A stretch of 64,000 nucleotides of DNA from Brevibacterium sp. 239c (GCF_900169365.1 NZ_FXZH01000015.1:58422-122421), one strand, 5' to 3'; positions 36,142 through 45,500 are shown, counted from the stretch's first letter. Program-made: numbers and translations. Notes: a model not told the origin generated them from the letters alone.

Positions 36142-36848
36142 CTCGGCTCCTCATCATCGTCAACCACATCGAATCCCAGCCGGGGCTGCTCACACATTGG
36201 ATGATCTCCGAGAACATCGAGTTCGACCTGCGCATCGGCGGCGTCTCCCGTCTGCCGGAACCGAGTGCGCTGAGTGATTACGATGGGCTGATCATGCTCG
36301 GTGGCGGGTATATGCCCGATGAGACCGACCGGGCACCGTGGCTCGAGGCCGAGGCGCGGCTCTCGCGCCATGCTCTGGAGACGGATCTGCCGCAGTTCGG
36401 CATCTGCCTGGGCGGACAGCTCATCGCTCATGTCATCGGCGGGGACGTGCGGGCCCGGACCGGTGCGCCGGAGAAGGGGTACACCTGGATCGATATGACC
36501 GAGGACGCGGCACAGGATCCTGTGTTCTCCGCGATCGGGAATCGCGCTGCCTTCGTCGAAAGTCATGTCGATCGGATCGTCGATCTGCCGCCCGAGGCGA
36601 CTCTGTTGGCAACAAGTACAGCTTGTCGGTTCCAAGCATTTAGAATCGGCAACGCGTGGGGCACACAGTTCCACCCCGAGTCGACAGGGCAGAATATTCG
36701 CAACTGGGACGCGGACAAATTGCAGGAACTAGGTTTTAATAAAGAGACCCTGCTGGAACAGGCAGAGGAACGCGGTGAGGACAGTCAGCGGGACGCGAAG
36801 GCGCTCCTGACGGCCTTCCTCGACGTAGTCCGCAGCAAACACCAGTGA
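36138..36848 (+). CDS. Class I glutamine amidotransferase-like protein
   Basis: 236 residues, a free-standing GATase1 domain. The nucleophile elbow is FGICLGGQL with C90, and the His-Glu pair is in TQFHPES near residue 180. It resembles the GMP-synthase-type amidotransferases that occur singly and hydrolyse glutamine or gamma-glutamyl compounds. No synthase partner is adjacent. Coupled by an ATGA overlap to the dipeptidase, it may remove gamma-glutamyl or amide groups from peptide products. The segment 36600-36740 is less G+C-rich than its surroundings. Confidence 0.82.
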   Translation: MTRLLIIVNHIESQPGLLTHWMISENIEFDLRIGGVSRLPEPSALSDYDGLIMLGGGYMPDETDRAPWLEAEARLSRHALETDLPQFGICLGGQLIAHVIGGDVRARTGAPEKGYTWIDMTEDAAQDPVFSAIGNRAAFVESHVDRIVDLPPEATLLATSTACRFQAFRIGNAWGTQFHPESTGQNIRNWDADKLQELGFNKETLLEQAEERGEDSQRDAKALLTAFLDVVRSKHQ

Positions 36849-36888
36849 TCGCACGGCTGCGATCACGGGCGAACACGGAGGAACCATC

Positions 36889-38319
36889 GTGAGTCACAGC
36901 GAGAACACCATTAAGTCGGGGCCGGGGGCCGAGCAGCAGCCGGAGACCTTGAAACGGGTCATGGGACCCAAGCTGCTCCTTCTCTTCATCGTCGGAGACA
37001 TCCTGGGGACGGGTGTCTATGCGCTGACGGGCAAGGTCGCCGGGCAGGTCGGCGGTGCCGGCTGGGCTCCAGTCATCCTGGCCTTCGCCGTTGCGCTGAT
37101 CACGGCGTTCTCCTATATGGAGCTCGTCACCAAGTACCCGTCTGCGGCCGGTGCCGCGCTGTACACGCACAAGGCGTTCGGGATCCACTTCGTGACGTTC
37201 CTCGTCGCCTTTGCCGTCCTCAGCTCAGGGATCACCTCGGCGTCGACAGCATCCAACGTCTTCGCCGCCAACATGGTGGCCGGGTTCGGATGGGACATGT
37301 CGGGCACGGGGGTCATGTGGATTGCGATCGGCTTCCTGGCCGTCATCGCCGCGATCAACCTCCGCGGTGTGGGGGAGAGCGTGTGGTTCAACGTCGTGCT
37401 GACGGTGATCGAACTCAGCGGCCTGCTGCTTGTCATTCTGGTCGGCTTCTTCGCTTTGGGATCGGGCAGTGCCGACTTCTCTCGTGTGCTGATCTTCGAA
37501 ACCGCAGACGACAAGGGTGTCTTCCTCGCGATCACCGGTGCCACCTCGCTGGCCTTCTTCTCCATGGTCGGCTTCGAGGACTCGGTGAACATGGTCGAGG
37601 AGACCAAAGACCCGAGAGACTTCCCCAAGATCATGCTCACCGGTCTGTCGATCACCGGTGTCATCTACGTGCTCGTCTCACTGGTGGCAGTCGCTGCGGT
37701 GCCGATCGGAAAACTCTCCGAGAGTGAGACGCCGCTGTTGGAGGTCGTCAGGGCCGGTGCTCCGGGGCTTCCGATCGACCTGATATTTCCCTTCATGACG
37801 ATGTTCGCAGTCGCGAACTCCGCGCTCATCAACATGCTCATGGCCAGCCGCCTGCTGTACGGAATGTCCAAGCAGAACGTGCTCCCGCCCGTATTCGCGA
37901 AGGTCCTGCGCGGACGCCGCTCACCCTGGGTGTCGATCCTCTTCACAACTATCATCGCCTTCTGCCTCATCTTCGCGGTGACCACGCTGCTGCCGGAAAC
38001 GGTGACCGCGTCCCTGGGCGGCACGACCTCGCTGCTGCTGTTGGGAGTGTTCGCCGTCGTCAACGTTGCTGTGTTGGTCCTGCGGAAGAAGACGGTCGAG
38101 CACAAGCACTTCAAGGCCCCGACCTACCTGCCCTGGATCGGTCTCTTCACCTGCGCGTTCCTCGTCGGGCCGTGGGCTCGTCTCGACGACCTCATCCAGT
38201 ATCAGATCGCAGTGGCGCTGATCGGAATCGGCGTCGTCCTCTGGGCGGTCACCTGGTTCTGGAACCGTTCGATCAAGGGCGCGAGCACCAAGTTCCGCAA
38301 CCCCGAAGAACTCTCGTGA
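36889..38319 (+). CDS. APC-family amino-acid permease
   Basis: 476 residues, about twelve membrane segments. The first helix carries the APC substrate motif FIVGDILGTGVYALTGKVAG, and the sixth region is SLAFFSMVGFEDSVNMVEE, followed by the usual ETKDPRDFPKIM loop. It belongs to the broad amino-acid/polyamine/organocation family; the substrate cannot be read from sequence. It starts with GTG 40 bp after the amidotransferase and may export or import the amino acids handled by the upstream enzymes. Confidence 0.9.
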   Translation: MSHSENTIKSGPGAEQQPETLKRVMGPKLLLLFIVGDILGTGVYALTGKVAGQVGGAGWAPVILAFAVALITAFSYMELVTKYPSAAGAALYTHKAFGIHFVTFLVAFAVLSSGITSASTASNVFAANMVAGFGWDMSGTGVMWIAIGFLAVIAAINLRGVGESVWFNVVLTVIELSGLLLVILVGFFALGSGSADFSRVLIFETADDKGVFLAITGATSLAFFSMVGFEDSVNMVEETKDPRDFPKIMLTGLSITGVIYVLVSLVAVAAVPIGKLSESETPLLEVVRAGAPGLPIDLIFPFMTMFAVANSALINMLMASRLLYGMSKQNVLPPVFAKVLRGRRSPWVSILFTTIIAFCLIFAVTTLLPETVTASLGGTTSLLLLGVFAVVNVAVLVLRKKTVEHKHFKAPTYLPWIGLFTCAFLVGPWARLDDLIQYQIAVALIGIGVVLWAVTWFWNRSIKGASTKFRNPEELS

Positions 38320-38362
38320 TGGCTGCGGGGGCGGTGGGAGTTTCCGGCTTCTGCTCGACATA

Positions 38363-38407
38363 TTCAATCCGTTCAGCACGTTCAATTCGTTCAATCCGTT
38401 CAACAAG
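38363..38407. repeat. Five 9-bp tandem repeats
   Basis: TTCAATCCG, TTCAGCACG, TTCAATTCG, TTCAATCCG and TTCAACAAG lie in the gap between the permease and the universal stress protein. Confidence 0.8.
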
Positions 38408-38419
38408 TGAAGGTGAAAA

Positions 38420-38815
38420 ATGACCATCGTCGTGGGCTATGTCAACAATCCAGCGGGTCACGCGGCCCTCGACAAGGGGATCGCAGAGGCGAAGAAGGAC
38501 GGCCAGAATCTCGTCGTCGTCAACGCATCCCGATCATCCGAGCGCAGCGATTCCTACCGCCTCGGCGAGGGCGAGATCAAGTCGGTCCAGGACTACCTCT
38601 CGCGTTCGGGCGTGCACGGGCGGGTGCTCACGCGTGGCAGCGAGTACGACCCCGCTGAGCAGATTCTCGATGCCGCCGCCGAGGTGGATGCTGAGCTGAT
38701 CGTGCTCGGAACCCGGAAGCGGACCCCGGTTGGGAAGTTCCTCCTGGGGTCGACGATTCAGAGAGTCATCCTGGAAGCCGTCAGTCCTGTGCTCTGTGTG
38801 AAGGCCGGCCGCTGA
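38420..38815 (+). CDS. Universal stress protein (UspA family)
   Basis: 131 residues, one Usp domain. The ATP-binding signature G-2x-G-9x-G-S/T is approximated by ELIVLGTRKRTPVGKFLLGS near residues 91-110, then TIQRVILEAVSPVLCVKAG. A GTGAAGG lies shortly before the ATG. Last gene of the co-directional accessory run; it may be expressed with the permease, 100 bp upstream. Confidence 0.88.
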   Translation: MTIVVGYVNNPAGHAALDKGIAEAKKDGQNLVVVNASRSSERSDSYRLGEGEIKSVQDYLSRSGVHGRVLTRGSEYDPAEQILDAAAEVDAELIVLGTRKRTPVGKFLLGSTIQRVILEAVSPVLCVKAGR

Positions 38816-38846
38816 ACTGATGTCTTCGTCGTTGAGTGTGCGCTGA

Positions 38847-38869
38847 GCCGCTGAGCTGCGGTCAGCGGC
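38847..38869. terminator. Bidirectional terminator hairpin
   Basis: A perfect 8-bp stem GCCGCTGA/TCAGCGGC with a 7-nt loop between the convergent universal stress protein and flavoprotein genes. Confidence 0.55.
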
Positions 38870-38881
38870 GTGGCATGCCGG

Positions 38882-39964
38882 CTACGACACCGAGCTCATA
38901 ATGAGTTCGGCGTTGATCTGCGCACCTACCATGACACCGCTGGCTGCGCTCGCCACCACCATGGCCGAGATGTCCGCGCTGTTTCCCACCGCCCAGACAC
39001 CGGGAACCTCGGTCGCACCGTTCGCCTCGGCGGGGATTGACGAACCCATCCCGGTCGGATGGTCGACGACGGTGCCGCCGAGCTGCTCGAAGATTTCGCC
39101 GTTCGCGCGGAAATAGGGTCCCACGGCCAAAGCATCAAAGGTTGTGTCTGAGAGGCCGGGGGCGGCGTCAGGGTTGGTGCCGGATCCGGCCTCAGGGCTG
39201 GTGACGAGCGTGACTTCGGTTCCGGCTTCTGTGCGTTCCACTGCTTCGACCGCGGCATCGATATAGGAGATGCCGAGCGAGTCGAGCATTTTCGCCTGCG
39301 CTTCGTCCGGTGCCGGAGCCTTGTGGCGCAGGAAGGTGACGTGGTCGCTGAGCTGGGAGAACATCATCGCTTGGTGATAGGACATCGCAGTCGTGCCGAT
39401 GATGCCGATGTTTTGTCCGCGAACCTCGTAGCCGTGGCAGTAGGGGCAGTGGAGGACGGTCTCGCCCCACCCATCTGCCAGCCCAGGGATGTCAGGGAGT
39501 ACGTCGGTAAGGCCGGTCGCGATGACGACTCGCTTCGCCTCGATGGTGGCTCCCAACGATGTCTCGAGGGCGAAGTTGAGCTTTTCTGGTGCCTGCGTAA
39601 CATTCTGGGCGCTGATGACCGAGCCGTCGACGAACTGGACTCCATATGCTTCGGCTTCCCGACGGCCCTTGGCCACGAGCTCAAGTGGGTTGATGCCCTC
39701 GTGGCCGAGGACGTTGTGAGCGTGAGCGCTCGGTGCATTGCGAGGGGAGCCGGCATCGATGACGATGACGCTGCGCAGCGAACGGGCCAACGCGATCGAA
39801 GCAGCCAGGCCACCGGCGCCTCCACCGATGATGGCCACCTCGGCAGTGAGCGTCTGCTGACTTTGCAGGCTTTGTTGGTTCTGCTGGCTCTGCTGTGCGG
39901 GGCGGGCTTGGTTCGGTGTTCTGGGGTGGGACTGGTATTGCGGTGTGACGTGTGATTCTGACAT
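38882..39964 (-). CDS. Thioredoxin-reductase-like FAD/NAD(P) oxidoreductase
   Basis: 360 residues. A Gln/Ser-rich leader of about 40 residues (QQSQQNQQSLQSQQ) precedes the FAD site VAIIGGGAGGLAASIAL. The redox pair is in HCPYCHGYEV, the NAD(P) site is GIIGTTAMSYHQ (degenerate against GxGxxG), and the C-terminal FAD motif is VPGVWAVGNSAD. No thioredoxin gene is adjacent, so it may be a stand-alone reductase of the TrxR-like group. ATG 39964 follows AAGGAA by 4 nt; the longer frame from 40069 is not supported. Confidence 0.86.
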   Translation of the reverse strand: MSESHVTPQYQSHPRTPNQARPAQQSQQNQQSLQSQQTLTAEVAIIGGGAGGLAASIALARSLRSVIVIDAGSPRNAPSAHAHNVLGHEGINPLELVAKGRREAEAYGVQFVDGSVISAQNVTQAPEKLNFALETSLGATIEAKRVVIATGLTDVLPDIPGLADGWGETVLHCPYCHGYEVRGQNIGIIGTTAMSYHQAMMFSQLSDHVTFLRHKAPAPDEAQAKMLDSLGISYIDAAVEAVERTEAGTEVTLVTSPEAGSGTNPDAAPGLSDTTFDALAVGPYFRANGEIFEQLGGTVVDHPTGMGSSIPAEANGATEVPGVWAVGNSADISAMVVASAASGVMVGAQINAELIMSSVS

Positions 39965-40107
39965 AGCGTTCCTTGGCTTGTGGGGTGAGGAAACGGGGAC
40001 TTCTGCAGTTTCACCCAGCAGGCGCCCGATACGCAAGCAGATTTTCCGAACGGCAAAATATGGCGCCATGAGGACCTTCGGTTGGGTTTGTGCTTATGCC
40101 GTGTCGC

Positions 40108-40199
40108 GCCGCCGGTTCGCTCTGTTTCACGTTGCCTCCTCGCTCTGCTTCGCGCCGCCGGTTCGCTCTGCTTCACGCCGCCGGTTCGGGCTTGCGGAG
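40108..40199. repeat. Four 23-bp tandem repeats
   Basis: Units begin GCCGCCGGTTCGCTCTG and end TTTCAC or CTTCRC; units 2 and 4 are more degenerate. They lie in the 484-bp gap between the divergent flavoprotein and HNH genes. The rest of this gap is A+T-richer from about 40310 to 40390 and should hold the promoter of the HNH gene. Confidence 0.8.
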
Positions 40200-40448
40200 G
40201 CTTGCTCAGTTCAAGACAGCGCATTGCCGAGGCTGTCGGCTGGTCGTCCCTCCCGCTGAAGCGATGGGCAGCGAGTGCTCTTACTTGGCCCGATTCCGCA
40301 TTCGAAGAGGATCAAATATAGAACGTAGTCGGAGAATTCTACTCGTGGAACCAAATAATCGAACAAAACTATAGACTTGGGGTCTGTGGTGAGCGTAGAC
40401 TTTGAGCCAGGCGGACAACAGAGCAGTTGACGAACGGATTCCGAGATC

Positions 40449-42704
40449 ATGACCCTCACTCCCGACCGCAAGCGTGACAAGCAGAATAGGCCCGAAGAAG
40501 CCGCCTCTTCCGCTGTCCCTGCGGGTGAGGAAGAGAAAAACGAATGTGGAGGTGCTCCAACCTATCGAGAGCTCCTGCGCGGGGCCGGCTTCGACTTGGA
40601 CGGGCACCCATTGGCAGATCGCTTCGACGAAGTAGCGTCGCCACCTCCGAGTGACTTTGAATTCGCCGATGCAGAGCACCCTGTCGAACCTGTCGAAATC
40701 ACCGAACCCACAGGGCCGGGGGAACCTGCAGGGCTCGGTGAGCCTGCGGATCCGGCAGAGCTTGACGAGCATCCAGAAGCGAAGCGGCGGGCTCGTTGGA
40801 GCGGCCGCAGCCTGTGGGATGCGAGCGTTGATGATCCGGAAGCGGAGGCTGAGCTTAAGCGTCGTGCCGCAGAGCTGGACGCTGAAAAAGAAGAATGGAT
40901 GCGCAGGAAGGCTGAGGAAGCCGAGGCCGAGCGCACCGCTGACGAAGACGTCTCGGGTAGCAGCGAAGAAGAGGACTGGGCAGCCTCTCTAGGCGTGCCG
41001 TCCGCCACCGAACTGAACGGCGGGCAATCCTCGTACCGCCCGGGACGCGCAAGCGAGACCGACTCCGCTTCTACTCAGACTGCCGTCACTGGCTCCGATG
41101 GTGACCCCACTTCGGAGCATCCTCTTCTTGACGAGCATGGGTTGGCGAAGCTTGCTCGCATCGCTCCCGAAGTAGTGAGCAGTATCCAGGGGCTGCGCTG
41201 CCTCGCCGCCGACTTCCAATCGCTCAAGCGTCCGATGAGTCCCGACGACGCGATAACGGTGGTGGACGGGCTTGAGACAGTCAACAGGCTGGTCGAATCG
41301 CTCTCCGTCGTGACTCTCTCCGTCTTCGAGCGGGTGGGGTCTCCCCGGGACTACGGAGCGAAGACGACGAAGGCCTTGGTCCAGAATCGTCTCAACCTCT
41401 CCGAGCGAGAAGCGTATCGGCGCTCCGTCCTGGCCGAAAAGCTTGGAGATCGGGTCAACTTCAGCGGCCAGTCGATAGGCCCGAAGTTTCCCCTGGTGTC
41501 CGAAGCGCTGAGAAACGGATCGCTGTCATCAACGCAGGCCAGCACAATTATCGAATGCCTGATGAACCTACCGTCTCGAATCGGCCAAGACGAACAGCTC
41601 GAAGCAGAGCGAATCCTGGTCGAAAAGGCACCGGCTGTGCGTGTGAAGGACATCCAGCAACTGTTCAACGAGATTCTCGGATGGCTCGACCCAGATGGTG
41701 AGCTGCCAGATGAGGCCACAAAACGTGATGAATTTTCGGTCAGTCTGCGCCAGCGAAAAGATGGAACCTGGGCACTCAGAGGAATCCTCGATCCCGTTAC
41801 GGGCGGCATTATGAGCGGACACCTCACTTCGCGAATCAAAGCTGATGACAACGAGACTTCAACACAAGAGGAGCAAGGCGAGTCGCCCACAGGCGCAAAT
41901 GCCACCTCAGCCGCCGACCAGGAAGTGGTCGACGTATTCAACCAAGTCCTGCAAGGCGAGCGACCAGACGCGGTGGACCCGTCTCTGAATCTTGGCTTCG
42001 ACCATAAACCCAGCGACGGGGTGGACGATGCGAAGAAGTCCAGTGGTCAGGGCGACCGTGATGTACCACCCGGATATGGAGTGAGAGAAGACGGCTCCTT
42101 GGAAGCGATGGCCGGCCGCCAGCCGAGCGTGAAGAACAGAATCTATGAACGCTTCGCCACAATGATCGGTCGGATAGAAATGAATCGAGTGATGGCAGGT
42201 TCGCCCTTCGCACTCGTGGTCACGGCGAAGGCTGAGGATCTGGCGAAGCAGTCCGGTCGCGCGTTCACCGACGCGGAAGCAGCATTTCCGATGCAGACGG
42301 CATCCTACGAAGGGCTGAACGGCTCGGTGTTCTTCCACCTCATGGGTGAGAAGACGAAGACGATGGAACTTGCCACCGAAAGACGATTCGCCACCTCGAA
42401 GCAATTGGCGATCATTTCCAGCAGAGACCAAGGATGTACATTCCCCGGTTGTGACACTCCGCCGGGGTGGTGCGACGCTCACCATATCGTTCCGTGGGCA
42501 GATAAGGGCAGGACGGATGTCAATAACCTGACATTGACATGCGGATCGCACCACCATCTGATCGACAAGTCTGATTGGCACACCGTGATGCTCAAAGACG
42601 GTCGCCCAGCATGGGTGCCACCCGCGTCGATCGATCCCTCCCGACGTCCGATCCTGCACGCACGATTCGTTGCGAAAGAGATCACAGATACGCTTTTCGA
42701 TTAG
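40449..42704 (+). CDS. DUF222 / HNH endonuclease domain protein
   Basis: 751 residues. The first 200 are acidic and repetitive (Glu/Pro-rich near 80-105). A DUF222 region follows (about 220-640), and the C-terminus is an HNH nuclease: CTFPGCDTPPGWCDAHHIVPW then GRTDVNNLTLTCGSHHHLID, with the zinc-type cysteines. This is the mycobacterial 13E12-repeat type of protein, present in many copies in actinobacterial genomes. The role is unknown, with mobile-element or DNA-processing links proposed. It is a single gene between two tandem-repeat or AT-rich gaps. Confidence 0.9.
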   Translation: MTLTPDRKRDKQNRPEEAASSAVPAGEEEKNECGGAPTYRELLRGAGFDLDGHPLADRFDEVASPPPSDFEFADAEHPVEPVEITEPTGPGEPAGLGEPADPAELDEHPEAKRRARWSGRSLWDASVDDPEAEAELKRRAAELDAEKEEWMRRKAEEAEAERTADEDVSGSSEEEDWAASLGVPSATELNGGQSSYRPGRASETDSASTQTAVTGSDGDPTSEHPLLDEHGLAKLARIAPEVVSSIQGLRCLAADFQSLKRPMSPDDAITVVDGLETVNRLVESLSVVTLSVFERVGSPRDYGAKTTKALVQNRLNLSEREAYRRSVLAEKLGDRVNFSGQSIGPKFPLVSEALRNGSLSSTQASTIIECLMNLPSRIGQDEQLEAERILVEKAPAVRVKDIQQLFNEILGWLDPDGELPDEATKRDEFSVSLRQRKDGTWALRGILDPVTGGIMSGHLTSRIKADDNETSTQEEQGESPTGANATSAADQEVVDVFNQVLQGERPDAVDPSLNLGFDHKPSDGVDDAKKSSGQGDRDVPPGYGVREDGSLEAMAGRQPSVKNRIYERFATMIGRIEMNRVMAGSPFALVVTAKAEDLAKQSGRAFTDAEAAFPMQTASYEGLNGSVFFHLMGEKTKTMELATERRFATSKQLAIISSRDQGCTFPGCDTPPGWCDAHHIVPWADKGRTDVNNLTLTCGSHHHLIDKSDWHTVMLKDGRPAWVPPASIDPSRRPILHARFVAKEITDTLFD

Positions 42705-42732
42705 TGGAAGTTGAACAGCACAGGGGAGAAGT

Positions 42733-43866
42733 GTGCCGCAGGTCCCGCAGTTGAAGCGGAATGAACCTGATGGGGAGGCTGTTGCCTTGAGCATGGAACT
42801 TTCTATTCTTGACCTTGTGCCGGTCCGTATCGGACAGAGCACCTCAGATTCATTCGCTGCTTCCCACGAGCTGATTCAGTCCGCAGACAAGCTGGGCTAC
42901 ACCCGCTATTGGGTTGCAGAACATCACAACATGCCATCGATCGCCTCAACGATGCCCGGCGCAGAACTCATGTACCTCGGTCAGGGCACCGAACGCATTC
43001 GCCTCGGATCCGGCGGTGTCATGCTGCCCAATCACGCTCCTTTGGCAGTAGCGGAACTCTTCTCCCTCCTCTCAGCGGTCTACGGTGACCGCATCGATTT
43101 GGGGATCGGGCGGGCGCCCGGCACGGACCCGATCACCTCGGCGGCAATGAGGGGTCACCTCGGCGAAGGACGAATGGTTGATCGTGAAGGCCACACCGTC
43201 GACCCCGTCGAACAATTCCCGCAGCACGTCATCGACACATTGAGCTTGATGAGACCCGAAGGGCTGCGTATTCCGCTCCATGGCGGGCGTGAACACGTCC
43301 TGCACGCGACGCCTGCAGCTGTGCCCGGGACACAGCCCCTACCCTGGCTGCTGGGCTCATCGGGCTACTCCGCCCGACTGGCTGCCCAGCTCGGCATGCC
43401 CTACGTCTTCGCCAACCACTTCGCTGCAGGTGCCACAACCGGAATGAAGATCTATCGCGACAACTTCACCCCGGGCGCCTACGGTGACAAGCCGCAGACC
43501 TTCGTCACAGTCAATGCAGTGGTGTCGCCGACCGAAGAAGAAGCACAACTGCGCTCGGAGCCGTTCCTGTTGCAGATGTCTCGCCTGCGAACCGGTGGAC
43601 GGATGGAGCCCCTGCACTTGGCCGGCGATGACGTGCGCTCAGTCAGGACGGATCAGGAGCGCATGGTCGGTGAAGAGATGTCCGAGAACTGGATCATCGG
43701 CGACGCCAAATCTGCCAGGGCTCAGCTCGAAGAGCTCGCCAGCCGGTTTGAGGTTGATGAGATCATGATTCAGCCCGTCGCTGGAGCGATGGAGGGGGAG
43801 GATCTCCGACAGGATGCTGCCCGGATCCAGTCTCTTGAACTATTGGCAGCCGAGTTCCTCGACTGA
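42733..43866 (+). CDS. LLM-class flavin-dependent oxidoreductase
   Basis: 377 residues from a GTG that has AGGGGAG 4 nt upstream; an ATG at 42793 (357 residues) matches the usual family N-terminus MELSILDLVPVRIGQS better and may be the real start. Bacterial luciferase-like features: RYWVAEHHNMPSIAST, GGVMLPNHAPLAVAEL, DLGIGRAPGTD and the flavin-side loop LLGSSGYSARLAA. The substrate is unknown. A strong hairpin about 165 bp after the stop ends the unit. Confidence 0.88.
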   Translation: MPQVPQLKRNEPDGEAVALSMELSILDLVPVRIGQSTSDSFAASHELIQSADKLGYTRYWVAEHHNMPSIASTMPGAELMYLGQGTERIRLGSGGVMLPNHAPLAVAELFSLLSAVYGDRIDLGIGRAPGTDPITSAAMRGHLGEGRMVDREGHTVDPVEQFPQHVIDTLSLMRPEGLRIPLHGGREHVLHATPAAVPGTQPLPWLLGSSGYSARLAAQLGMPYVFANHFAAGATTGMKIYRDNFTPGAYGDKPQTFVTVNAVVSPTEEEAQLRSEPFLLQMSRLRTGGRMEPLHLAGDDVRSVRTDQERMVGEEMSENWIIGDAKSARAQLEELASRFEVDEIMIQPVAGAMEGEDLRQDAARIQSLELLAAEFLD

Positions 43867-44030
43867 CAGGAACGACTCACCTCAACTGACAGGCACGGGC
43901 TGGCCACAGCTGATTGCAATGCCCCGGTCCAGCCGACTGCAACGACCTACCTCGACAGATAGCAACGACCTGCCGTGAACACGCCAAGCTGATCTGGAGG
44001 CGGTGTCTTTGGCGGAAGGAATAGTCCCTA

Positions 44031-44070
44031 GTTGAAGGCGGCGTCCCGAATCGAAGACGCCGCCTTCAAC
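44031..44070. terminator. Terminator hairpin
   Basis: A perfect 15-bp stem (44031-44045 with 44056-44070) and a 10-nt loop, downstream of the flavin monooxygenase gene. The left flank has no T-run. Confidence 0.75.
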
Positions 44071-44351
44071 AGAATTCAGGGTCTGAAGTCTCATCTCTAT
44101 ATCGATTCGGACAAGTGCACTTCTTTTCAACGTGGCATCGCGATATCCTGCCACAGTGTCGACGTTGTCGCCCGCTTTCGGGCGAGCGGTAATATTGGCA
44201 CTGTGCGGCGCTTCGATGCGCATGGGTTCGATCGATGTAGACCACAGATTTCGATACCGGTCGATGCCATGAGTGGCGGAGCACGCATACCGAATGACCT
44301 TCGGAGACTTCCCCCACGCGGGCGTGACACCCGCAGACCGAAAGAGAAATA
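44071..44351 (+). other. Long untranslated region before the NlpC/P60 gene
   Basis: About 280 bp without a credible gene. It holds a CGCCCG/CGGGCG hairpin (44169-44184) and a GCGGG/CCCGC hairpin close to the start codon, with CGAAAGAGAAAT as the ribosome-binding area. It is A+T-richer than the neighbours. A structured leader is possible, since cell-wall hydrolases of this kind are often riboswitch-controlled in actinobacteria, but I could not match a known class. Confidence 0.35.
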
Positions 44352-45440
44352 ATGCGTACCAAAATTGCTGTTTCGGCGGCACTTGGGCTCGGACTTGTAT
44401 TCGGCGCAGGCGCTCCTGCGCTGTCGAGCAATCTGACGTCGACCGATGAAGAATCTGCAACCGATTTGGAAGCTGCAGTCGTCCCAGGCCAGGAGCTTGA
44501 GCGGATCACTGACGGCAAGATTGAAAAGGGCGAAACGGCCTACGTCGATGTCACTGTTGCCACTCTGTGGACCGATTCGAAAGCGCCCCGGAAGGTCGAC
44601 AAGCCAGCCCTCGGCCATCCTGTCGACCTCGACAAATGGAACAAGAACCTCAAGAAGACCGAAGTGCGGCGCGATCTCACCGGCAAGGTCGAAACCCAAG
44701 CCGCATACGGTTCCGAAGTCACTGTCCTCAAAACCAAGGGTGCTTGGGCCCAGGTCGCAATCAAAGACCAGACGACCTCCAAGAACAAGAAGGGCTACCC
44801 CGGCTGGGTGCCGAAGAAGCAACTAGTCGAAAACGACCGGTTCGGGCAGCTCAAGGATGACCAGCCCCGCGCGGTCGTCACGAAGAAGAAGAGTGAACTC
44901 GAAGGCATCGAATTCACCAAGGACACCGGTGCTGATGTCAGCTTCAACGTCGATCTTCCACTCATCGCCCAAGACGTCGACGATGTGCGCGTAGCACTCC
45001 CCGGCGGCGGAGCCGCCTGGATCGACGTCGATGACGTTGCCGTCTACGACACCGATGGCAAGCCGGACAAGCCCAGCGGCTCTGACCTCGTCAAGACCGC
45101 GAAGCAGTTCGACGGTCTGCGTTACCTGTGGGCCGGTGTCTCGCCCTACGGGTTCGACTGCTCGGGCTTCACCTACAGCATCTTCCGCTCACATGGCATT
45201 GACATCCCTCGCGACTCGGGAGAGCAGGCCACAACCGGCAAGAAGGTCTCCGAAAGCAACCTCAAAGCCGGCGACCTGCTGTTCTTCTCGACCAGCTCGG
45301 GAACCGTCCATCACGTCGGAATGTACATCGGCGACGGCAAGATGATCCATTCGCCTAATGCGTCCAAAACCGTCTACGTCACCGACTGGAAGTCGTGGGA
45401 CACCGGCAATGAGTTCTCAGGGGCCCGCCGAGTGATCTGA
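44352..45440 (+). CDS. Secreted NlpC/P60 cell-wall endopeptidase with SH3-like domains
   Basis: 362 residues. A Sec signal peptide (about 1-26) is followed by two SH3-like regions (about 60-160 and 165-235) and a C-terminal NlpC/P60 domain. The catalytic cysteine is C270 in YGFDCSGF, His is H321 in TVHHVGMYIG and the third polar residue H333 in MIHSPN. Such enzymes cut the D-Glu-DAP bond of murein stem peptides. The layout resembles YkfC-type enzymes. It is the only exported murein hydrolase in the window and could release peptides that the importer at 25-31 kb takes up; that link is inference. Confidence 0.9.
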   Translation: MRTKIAVSAALGLGLVFGAGAPALSSNLTSTDEESATDLEAAVVPGQELERITDGKIEKGETAYVDVTVATLWTDSKAPRKVDKPALGHPVDLDKWNKNLKKTEVRRDLTGKVETQAAYGSEVTVLKTKGAWAQVAIKDQTTSKNKKGYPGWVPKKQLVENDRFGQLKDDQPRAVVTKKKSELEGIEFTKDTGADVSFNVDLPLIAQDVDDVRVALPGGGAAWIDVDDVAVYDTDGKPDKPSGSDLVKTAKQFDGLRYLWAGVSPYGFDCSGFTYSIFRSHGIDIPRDSGEQATTGKKVSESNLKAGDLLFFSTSSGTVHHVGMYIGDGKMIHSPNASKTVYVTDWKSWDTGNEFSGARRVI

Positions 45441-45500
45441 GCGAGCAGAGACGAGGCGATCGGCTGGTCCCCGACCGGCATCGACGTCGCACAGACGAGC

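Noticed and set aside
40090..40374. Open frames across the 23-bp repeats
   Set aside because: They exist because the repeat has no stops; composition (Arg, Ser, Leu) is that of non-coding G+C-rich DNA and no start signal is seen.
44071..44351. Confident c-di-AMP riboswitch
   Set aside because: The small hairpins do not show the conserved ydaO core that I can recognise; left as a question.
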